Source: Chara braunii
Taxonomy: Eukaryota; Streptophyta; Charophyceae; Charales; Characeae
Assembly (NCBI GenBank): GCA_003427395.1
Contig: BFEA01000142.1
Location: 1,565,423 to 1,629,422 of the forward strand
Length of the DNA: 64,000 nucleotides
Direction of reading: 5' to 3'
Shown here: piece after piece, positions 57,965 to 64,000 of the stretch
How the letters are laid out: every line of letters starts with the position of its first letter
Numbering within the stretch: the first letter of the stretch is position 1
Notes under the pieces: generated by a model
The model's database searches: none
Told to the model about the DNA's origin: nothing
Seen by the model: the letters and a program-made list of their open reading frames with translations, nothing else
Made by a program: the position numbers and the translations under genes

Positions 57965-59785
57965 CTTGTATAGGAAGGAATTCGCGGGGGCAGCAGGCTG
58001 AGCAGCGGTGTTTCCGACGGACCGAGGGAGAAAGCCAGGCTGCGGCCTCCCTGTCGGGTATCATCGAGGAAGCAGCCATCGTGAGCGTTCTGGAGAAAGT
58101 GCAGGCCTGCCACGATTCCCTGAGCGTGCAAGTCAGACCGTACTCGTGTTACCTGGTAGGGCTTTTCCGACTCTTCTGTGGCTGTCATTGCGGTCAGATA
58201 CGTCCTTGTGCGGCTGTAATCCCTGTCAGAAACGTCCACCAAAGTTCTGATGTGTGTGTGTGTAGGTCGGGGTGCGACCTCACTGTTGCTTCCGACGGGA
58301 GGCCGCAGTCAAGACAGGTGATGGTTGATCCATCCACGTTTGGGTTGTCGCCCAACTTTTTTCTTTGATGCGCGGGGAAGAAGGGCCTGATGTGCCCAGC
58401 GGGTCTGGTCGTTTTGACGTTCAAATCGCCTGTCCCGTTCCTATGTTCCCGTCTGTCGCGGTTCTGAGGCGCCCGAGGGCGGGTTAAAGAGAGAGCGGGG
58501 CGCGGGGAGGGTGAGCGCTGAGAGGTCGGACGGCTTGACGGCTTGCCGTTGGCAGTGGTAGTAGCAGGGTAAGGAAACGCGACCGGGGGAGGAGGGAGGA
58601 GGGGGGAGGGGGGGGCGGAGCGGACAGAATTGTGAGCTGTGGGTTGATGTCGTGTGAGAAAGAGCACGGGCTTCAACAGCATCACCGTCCCCTTCGATTG
58701 CTTGTTGCTTGTCCCCACAGCATCGCTTTCCCCATTGCTTGTTGCTTTCCCATCAGCATCACCGCCCCCTTTTCTTCCTTCTCCGCATATCATCACCGCG
58801 TCTCGTTTGCTTCTTTCTCCGTCGCCAGGACAGGAGGGAGCGCACTTGAAGTGGTGGAGTGAGGGTCATCAATTCGGCCTTGGCATGTGGTGAAGGGGGC
58901 CCGGGGAGTATTGGGTGGGTGGGTGGGTGGGTGGGTGGGAAGATGAACGAGGCGTGTTTCACGCAAGCTTTGCCCGATGTCGTCCTACCCCTTGACCCCC
59001 CCTTCTCTCTCTGCTCCCGGCTCAATCACTGAGTGCTGTTTCATTTCGCTGCGTTGCGTTCTCGGCATTTTCGACGCAGGCAATCAGTGACAGGTGGCAC
59101 CAACATTGACACGTGGCGCAGGTGCCACCTGTGTTGCTGACGTGGCGAGCACCAAAGTCCGCCTCACAGACGAATTGGGGGGCGCTCAGTAATCGCAGTG
59201 ATTGATCGGTTGCAGGGGACGTCCAGCCCCGCTGATCGGAAGAACCTCCTTTCTCTCTCTGTCTCTCTCTCTCTCTGTCTCTCTTTCTCTCTCTCTCCCC
59301 CTTGCTCTTCCTTTCTCACGCTCTCGTTCTCTCTGTCTCTCTCGGTGGAGGGTGTGCGCGGAGGTAATTTCTTAGCGAAAGGAGACAGGCAAACGTGAAG
59401 CTGACTGTTGTTGAGTGCTAAGAGGGAACCGAAGGCGTGACTGAGAGTGTTGTCCCTGGGGGGAGGAGGGGGAGGGGGGCGAGGGCGGGGGGTGCTGCAG
59501 TGCGAACCGTGGGCCGGGGGCGAAAAGAGAAATCGGCGCGCGCACAAGGTGGGGGGTCAGGCGGGTGGGTGAGCAGGAAGGGAGGGGTTTAGGGAGTTGT
59601 GTGAAGTCTCAGGGAATACTCGCGCCACGTTGGAACGAGCACACTCGTGGGTGGGAGTAGGACGGAAGGAAGGAAGGAAGGAAGCGAGAGGAAGAAAGGA
59701 TTATCAGACAAGCGGAGAAGAAGGGACAAGCAGGTTGTCCTAGGAGGGAGCGCGGTGGCGCCGAGATAGCGAGAAATAAAGGGAT
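57965..59785 (+). promoter_or_regulatory. Upstream region of CUL1 (promoter and 5' UTR not delimited)
   Basis: GC-rich, unlike most of the window. Contains an 11-bp inverted repeat with a G-box-like core (59091-59131), TGGG tandem repeats (58915-58938), a CT-rich tract (59250-59345) and GGAA repeats (59666-59685). A 148-codon frame (57922-58368) overlaps MITE sequence and has no recognised domain; I do not call it. No clear TATA box could be assigned. Confidence 0.4.
59091..59131. promoter_or_regulatory. Inverted repeat enclosing ACGTGGC (G-box/ABRE-like)
   Basis: CAGGTGGCACC (59091-59101) and GGTGCCACCTG (59121-59131) are perfect inverted repeats. The 19-nt loop holds GACACGTGGC, and TGACGTGGC follows at 59138-59146. 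ACGTGGC is the core of bZIP-bound G-box/ABRE sites in plants. About 0.65 kb upstream of the CUL1 start. Confidence 0.5.
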
Positions 59786-59928
59786 ATGGCGGACCAAAGG
59801 AATAGGGTGATTGGACTCGATCAGGGGTGGGAAGTGTTGCAGCGCGGCATCACCAAGCTCATCAACAGTTTGGAGGGAAGGCCAGGCGACAAAGCTTTTA
59901 ATTCGGACGGATGGAGCGAGATGTACAC
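59786..59928 (+). CDS. CUL1: CULLIN-1, first coding exon (gene continues beyond the window)
   Basis: CUL1 is the scaffold of SCF ubiquitin ligases: its N-terminus binds SKP1/F-box modules and its C-terminus binds RBX1 and is neddylated. The 47 codons here read MADQRNRVIGLDQGWEVLQ then RGITKLINSLEG and end in WSEMYT. This matches the start of plant CUL1 (I-L-EQGW...Q-GITKL---LEG...MLYT) and the IGLDQ-W of animal CUL1. An in-frame TAA 9 nt upstream (59777-59779) supports this ATG; G at +4 is favourable. The frame leaves the exon after TAC AC with donor GTATCC at 59929, so the intron splits a Thr codon, where other cullins continue with TIYN. I found no second exon up to 64000. The exon carries only the first part of cullin repeat 1. 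Whether the gene is intact cannot be judged here. Confidence 0.88.
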
Positions 59929-60440
59929 GTATCCTCCTCCTCCTCCTCCTCTTCCTGATTGTGTGTTTTGCCCTATTACCTACCACGGCCATGGAGGTGA
60001 GGTCCTCGACTTGCCGATTGGCGGCGCAATGCGATCTCTCGATCTCTGCGGTATTATTGTTTTCTTTTTTTCTCTCCAAATTCCCTTCGTTAACCTATCT
60101 CTCTCCTCCTCTATTACGCTGCCTCGTTTTTTTCTCTTTCGTCAGCTCCGTCCCCCTCTTCCTTCCCTTTGCTATATCATTCCTCCCCACTCCCTTGCCC
60201 CCCCCCCCTCCCTTTTCCTTCCCCTGTCCCCCCTTTCGCCGTCCATCCTTCCGTTTCTTCTTCCTCTTCCTCTCCTCTCTCTCTCTCTGTCCTCTTCCCT
60301 CCCGCGGTTCTTCCTCCTCTTTCCTTTCCTCTCTCTCCCCTCTTCTCTCCCGCGGATCGCTCCATCTTCCACTCGCTTCTCTCCCTTCCTCTTTTCTTGT
60401 CTGTTCTGCTTCCCTTCATTTTTACACTAATTCAATGATC

Positions 60441-60511
60441 TGATTCCATCTGGACTTGAACTCTGGTCTCTATTTCAACAGTCCATGGTTGTGCCAGCTG
60501 AGCTAGCCCTG
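60441..60511 (-). tRNA. tRNA-like sequence in CUL1 intron 1 (antisense)
   Basis: The minus strand reads AGGGCTAGCTCAGCTGG (acceptor and D arm, good A box), then GGACTGTTGAAATAG (anticodon-arm-like) and AGAGTTCAAGTCCAGAT (T arm, good B box). The acceptor stem does not close and the anticodon stem is poor, so a tRNA-derived SINE module or pseudogene is more likely than a tRNA gene. Confidence 0.6.
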
Positions 60512-60552
60512 TTCGTATTACGCTCATTTATCCCCTCCCTTACCCTGTCTTG

Positions 60553-60611
60553 CTCGATTTACACCTGGCGTTCTTGCGCAGGGGCCGTGCTCATTTTTTG
60601 TGTACAGCTTT
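60553..60611 (-). ncRNA. U6 snRNA-like fragment next to a tRNA-like sequence
   Basis: The minus strand has GCACGGCCCCTGCGCAAG and ends in GTGTAAATCGA, as at the U6 3' end. It lies 41 nt upstream (on the minus strand) of the tRNA-like sequence at 60511. The ACAGAGA region is degraded (TACACAAAAAATGAGC). Confidence 0.7.
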
Positions 60612-61153
60612 CTCATGTGCATCATTCTTCTTCTTCGTTTTTTTCCTTCCTTGAACTTGGTGGACTGATAGATGTTCATTCGTCGTGTTCTCTGTGCAGT
60701 CCTTGTCTTCTATGTTATGCCGTCTCTGTTCAGTCCTTCCCTCTCTGGATCTCCCTTCTCTCTCACCCTTCTCTCTCTCCCTTCTCTCTCCCTTCTCTCT
60801 CTCCCTTCTCTCTCTCCCTTCTCTCTCTCCCTTCTCTCTCTGCTCCCTCTCGAACTTTTCGTCCCAATGACCTCCGCATCACTTTGCCTGTCTGTTTCAG
60901 GTTGTCCTGACGGAAGTTTGATCACGGGATGCTCACAACCCCTACTCTCTCCCCCTACTCTCTCCCCCTCCTTCTCCCCCTCCCTCTTGGACTTCTCGTC
61001 TCGATGACTTCCGTATCGCTGCGCGGGTCTCTTTCGGTTGTCGGTTGGATGTCCGGAATGCCGGTTGAATGCTCTGTATCTGTTCGGTTACGGCATTGCA
61101 TCATCCTTCCCCGAAGACCCTTTTCTCTTTGCCTTCTCATCTCCTCTCGTACT

Positions 61154-61440
61154 CTTCAGGCTATAATCTGAAGGTTGTAGGTTCAAATCCTAGCTAGCTC
61201 CCATCAAAATCTCTATTCTATGGGATAGAGAGAAGTTGCCCTCATGAAATCCTAACTCCCGCCAATCGCCAGAAGCTCCATCAATCTCTAGTCTATTGGA
61301 TGGAGAGAAGTTGCCTTCATGATCGTTAGGCTCATAATCTGAAGGTTGTAGGTTCAAATCCCAGCTCCCGCCAATCGCCAGAACTCCATCAAAATCTCTA
61401 TTCTATGGGATGGAGAGAAGTTGCCTTCATAATGAGCTAA
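61154..61440 (+). repeat. Tandem units derived from the 3' half of tRNA-Met
   Basis: GGCTCATAATCTGAAGG (61330-61346) followed by TTGTAGGTTCAAATCCCAG is the anticodon arm (CAT) and T arm of elongator tRNA-Met. An earlier copy at 61157-61192 has lost part of the anticodon (GGCTATAATCTGAAGG). Between and after them are three copies of a unit CTCCATCAA..TCTCTA...TATGGGATGGAGAGAAGTTGCC (about 61200, 61285, 61385). No D arm or acceptor 5' strand, so no tRNA gene. Confidence 0.75.
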
Positions 61441-62099
61441 AAGAGTGCTCGGAGGGTGGAGTTGCTGACTGACGGCTGTAGATGAAGTGACGTGTCGTGT
61501 AAGGTTCCTCTTATCAGTGTCTTTTGCTACCTGTAAGCGTCTCTGCAAGGGGGGGGGGGGGGGCTAGGGGGGGTGATGACTGCTAGAACGGCTGGCATAT
61601 TTCCTACCCTACCCGCCATTTTTTTTTCCCTCTTATCTGCTGCAATCCTCCGCCTGCTAGGAATCCAGATATCGCGTGGGCGCAGAGGGTAGCCGGTCTG
61701 CCATGATGATGCGCTTTTGTCCATGGTGCCTGCAATTCTTCTCGCTCGCTGTCCGCCTGGGCTGGGCCGTCCTACGGTTCTTTCACTTATGCCCTTGCAT
61801 CATCCTTCCCACCGGTCTCCCCTTTTTTCTTCTCCCCGCGAGGGGGGTCGAATGCGCGCTGATATCGCCCTTTGTGCGGCCTGCTGATGTGTCGCTTCCT
61901 GCCATCATCTAGTCTACCTGCTTGCCCCCCTTCTTTCTTCTCCTCGCGAGGGGTAGAATGCGCGCTGATATCGCACTTTTTGCGGCCTGATGAGGGCGTC
62001 GCATCCTGCTATCATCTAGTCTACCTGTTAGCTAATTAGTTGTCTTCTTTCTTGTCGGGGTTAGCCTGGGTCATCTGCTCTCTTGCGGGGGTTCTTGGA

Positions 62100-62293
62100 A
62101 CCTATTTGTTTTTTTTGACCTATTATGAACCTATCGGAACCTTTTATGAATCTATTGAACCTATTATGAATCACCTATTATGAATCTATTAGGAATCTAT
62201 TGTGAACCTAGTGTGAATCTAGCGTGAATCTAGTGTGAATCTATTGTGAACCTAGTGTGAATCTATTGTGAACCTAGTGTGAATCTGTTATGA
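62100..62293 (+). repeat. Short minisatellite with ~10-bp unit
   Basis: About 15 imperfect units of TATGAATCTAT / TGTGAACCTAG type, with a TATGAA-type subset first and a TGTGAA-type subset later. Confidence 0.85.
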
Positions 62294-62345
62294 AAGCCGC
62301 TTTTGCACAGTATTGTCTGGTTTTCCAGGCGGCGACGTAGTGCTA

Positions 62346-62454
62346 CCGTCTTCACCCCGAATAGAACGTCCTGTCATTATAGCTGTATTGAGGGCAACTT
62401 TCAGTCCAGATGCAGCAGCTATAATGACCGGGCGTTCTATTCGGGTGAAGACGG
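62346..62454. mobile_element. MITE copy 2 (Tc1/mariner-like, TA-flanked)
   Basis: 109 bp with ~39-bp terminal inverted repeats (CCGTCTTCACCCCGAATAGA... / ...TCTATTCGGGTGAAGACGG) flanked by TA on both sides. Central GCAACTTTCAGTCCAGATGC is shared with copies 3 and 4. Non-coding; would need a transposase in trans. Confidence 0.85.
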
Positions 62455-63000
62455 TAATGCCTCCTCCTGTCAGGCCTGCACGCACGTCGGCCGCGCTGCC
62501 TGGACCTCCTCGAGCTCGTCTTCTTTCTTGTAGGCATCGCAGCGATCCTCTCCCCGCCGTCTCAGAGCGCTGTGGAACTGTCGTGGCGATCGGAATGATG
62601 TGATTAAAGAGTCAATAGTTGAGGGATGGATGGGGTTGTTGATTAGTTGTTCTCGCGCCGCCGAGCCGGGTGAGTGCCTCATGGTTAATGAGGGAATGGG
62701 TGGGGTGGTTGAGTGGGTTTGTGAATGGGGTAGTGGGGATGAGAGCCGACAAGCAAATGGGTGATTGGATGGGCGAGTGAGTTAACTGGACTGAACGGGA
62801 TGTAGGGCGGGCGAGCTATCAGGGATTTTTGACAGGTAAAGGGATGGATGGGTGGTTATGCCTTAAAGTGATTTATAGGGGTGATTGGTTTGGTGGTGGG
62901 GAGGAGGTGCGGAGTGGTAGGAGAGGGAGAGATGAAGAGGGAAATGGGGATGGTAATGGATGAGTAGGTGGATGCAAAGCGATGGACAAAAGTTGGGCTA

Positions 63001-63090
63001 CCGTCTTTACCTGAATAGAACGCTGGATGAGGGCGACTTTCAGTCCAGATGCAGCTACAATGACCGGGCGTTCTATTCGGGTGAAGACGG
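63001..63090. mobile_element. MITE copy 3 (TA-flanked, internally deleted)
   Basis: 90 bp, TA-flanked. Left arm lacks the GTCATTATAGCTG part present in copies 2 and 4; right arm and central ACTTTCAGTCCAGATGCAGC intact. Confidence 0.85.
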
Positions 63091-63109
63091 TAGGATAAGT
63101 ATCCCATAG

Positions 63110-63827
63110 GTAAGTGCGCAGCTAAGGGGTTTCCTATAATATCTATATATATCTATATGTCGTCACAAAGATATCGACATATTTGCGCTCTGATACTCTT
63201 GTGACAATATATACACATGTATGTATATAGATGTGATCTGGGAAGGGACTGATGAGAAAATAGAGGGGTCAGTGGGTGGGTTGATGGAAATCAGCGGATG
63301 AACAATGGGGTAGGTGGAATACGATCAATCAATGGGTAATTGGATCACCGACAACGAGGCGCGAAGCGCCGGCGAATTGGTGAGTGGATGGGGGTTGATT
63401 GGACCTGTAATTTGGGTCCGCAAGGGGATGATGGGTGATTGGGGGGGCTGGTGATTTGGGTGAGGACATGGATGGGTGATGTGGCCGCTAAAGTGAATTG
63501 CTGTATATATGATAGGGGAGGTAGTGAGTAGGAAATGCGACGAATGAATAAGCGGGCGGGTGGATGTGGAGTACTAGTGGACAATTGGGCGGGTGGGTGA
63601 GTGTGGGTGGATGTAGACTAGGAGTAACAATTCGGTGGGTGAGCGAAAGGAGTTTAGTCGATCGGAAGTGAAGCGGTGCATGGGGGGGGGGGAGTGAAGT
63701 GGAGCTGGTGATGATGTGTAGGGGGTATGGCAAGTGATGGTTGTGGGGGGGAAAAGGTGTGGCTGCTCTGTTGATGACGATCAGTAGAAGACAATTGGGG
63801 GGCTGGGTGAGTGTTGGTGGATGTAGA
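63110..63827. other. G-rich intron stretch
   Basis: TGGGTGR-type short repeats and one ATATC-rich patch (63135-63235). No feature beyond simple repeats. Confidence 0.4.
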
Positions 63828-63830
63828 CTA

Positions 63831-63963
63831 CCTTCTTCCCCCGAATACAACGTATGGTCATTATAGCTGTATTTGAAGCATATGGTCATTATAGCTGTAT
63901 TTGAGGCATCTTTCAGTCTAGATGCATCTATAATAACCGTACGTTGTATTCGGGGGAAGAAGG
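63831..63963. mobile_element. MITE copy 4 (TA-flanked, with internal duplication)
   Basis: 133 bp, TA-flanked. TIR CCTTCTTCCCCCGAATACAA / TTGTATTCGGGGGAAGAAGG. The left arm contains a 33-bp tandem duplication (ATGGTCATTATAGCTGTATT, twice). Confidence 0.85.
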
Positions 63964-64000
63964 TAGGAGTGGCAAGTGCGTGGGGGAGTGAAGCGGTGCA

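Larger units (their letters stand above)
59929..64000 (+). other. CUL1 intron 1 (5' part)
   Basis: Starts with the donor GTATCC. At least 4.07 kb long and filled with repeats: CT-rich tracts (60080-60400, 60735-60845), a U6-like/tRNA-like pair, tRNA-Met-derived tandem units, a poly-G run (61551-61563), a minisatellite and three MITEs. No other coding exon is recognised on either strand. Confidence 0.6.

Noticed and set aside
57922-58368. A 148-codon frame as an upstream gene
   Set aside because: It begins inside MITE copy 1, lacks any recognisable domain and has a GT-repeat-derived Cys/Val stretch.
60080-60440. Long open frames of over 200 codons continuing from CUL1 exon 1 (59786-60430) and in a second phase
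   Set aside because: After codon 47 the translation becomes low-complexity Pro/Ser/Leu from CT-rich intron DNA, and a good splice donor is present exactly where cullin similarity stops.

Overview
The window is repeat-rich nuclear DNA of a eukaryote, with assembly gaps (N runs at 14963-15068 and 29214-29252), many microsatellites and only one convincing host gene. At 59786 on the + strand begins the first coding exon of a plant-type CULLIN-1 (CUL1). Its N-terminus has the GITKL signature of plant CUL1 and it is followed by a normal splice donor, so the source is most likely a streptophyte. The very large repeats and the diverged CUL1 would suit a charophyte alga such as Chara, but that is an inference and not demonstrated.

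About three quarters of the window (about 1-57.7 kb) is a nest of one superfamily of very long LTR-like repeats. They start with TGTC followed by a near-perfect palindrome built on CAAATACCCTT, and end in CGACA after a conserved block of about 500 bp. I name them L0 to L6. L0 (minus, ends at 3938, extends off the left edge). L2 (plus, 4675-7639 and 16163-20628) is interrupted by L1 (minus, 7640-16162). L5 (minus, 24784-30913) is flanked by a perfect 4-bp target duplication. L3 (plus, partial, to 38388) is followed by a primer-binding-site-like sequence, a decayed gag-like region and the start of a second LTR (40333). L4 (plus, 41182-46371 and 51638-53238) is interrupted by L6 (minus, 46372-51633) and followed by a primer-binding site, a decayed gag-like ORF and a scrap of a 3' LTR (57620). 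No intact retrotransposon polyprotein is present.

The LTRs carry unusual internal cargo. L1 and L2 contain arrays of short hairpins with a constant loop (CCATAAGTTTGGG type). L3 and L4 contain arrays at the equivalent place with a different constant loop (ATTGTTTCTAAG type). In both, the stem sequences differ from copy to copy while each copy stays self-complementary. L3 and L4 also carry a piece resembling the first 200 nt of 18S rRNA. L1, L5 and L6 carry antisense pieces of U6 snRNA, and L5/L6 also have tRNA-like B-box segments. L5 holds a decayed reading frame of about 360 codons of unknown function.

Between the LTRs: a roughly 1-kb tRNA-headed retroposon with an A tail (23.4-24.5 kb); scraps of organellar DNA (group II intron reverse transcriptase near 31.4 kb and large-subunit rRNA near 31.7 kb); and a retroelement-like broken frame (33.4-33.9 kb). 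The right end (57.7-64 kb) is the CUL1 5' region and first intron. It holds four related small inverted-repeat elements (MITEs), a U6-like plus tRNA-like pair, tRNA-Met-derived tandem repeats and a minisatellite. No second CUL1 exon was found, so the rest of the gene lies to the right of the window.
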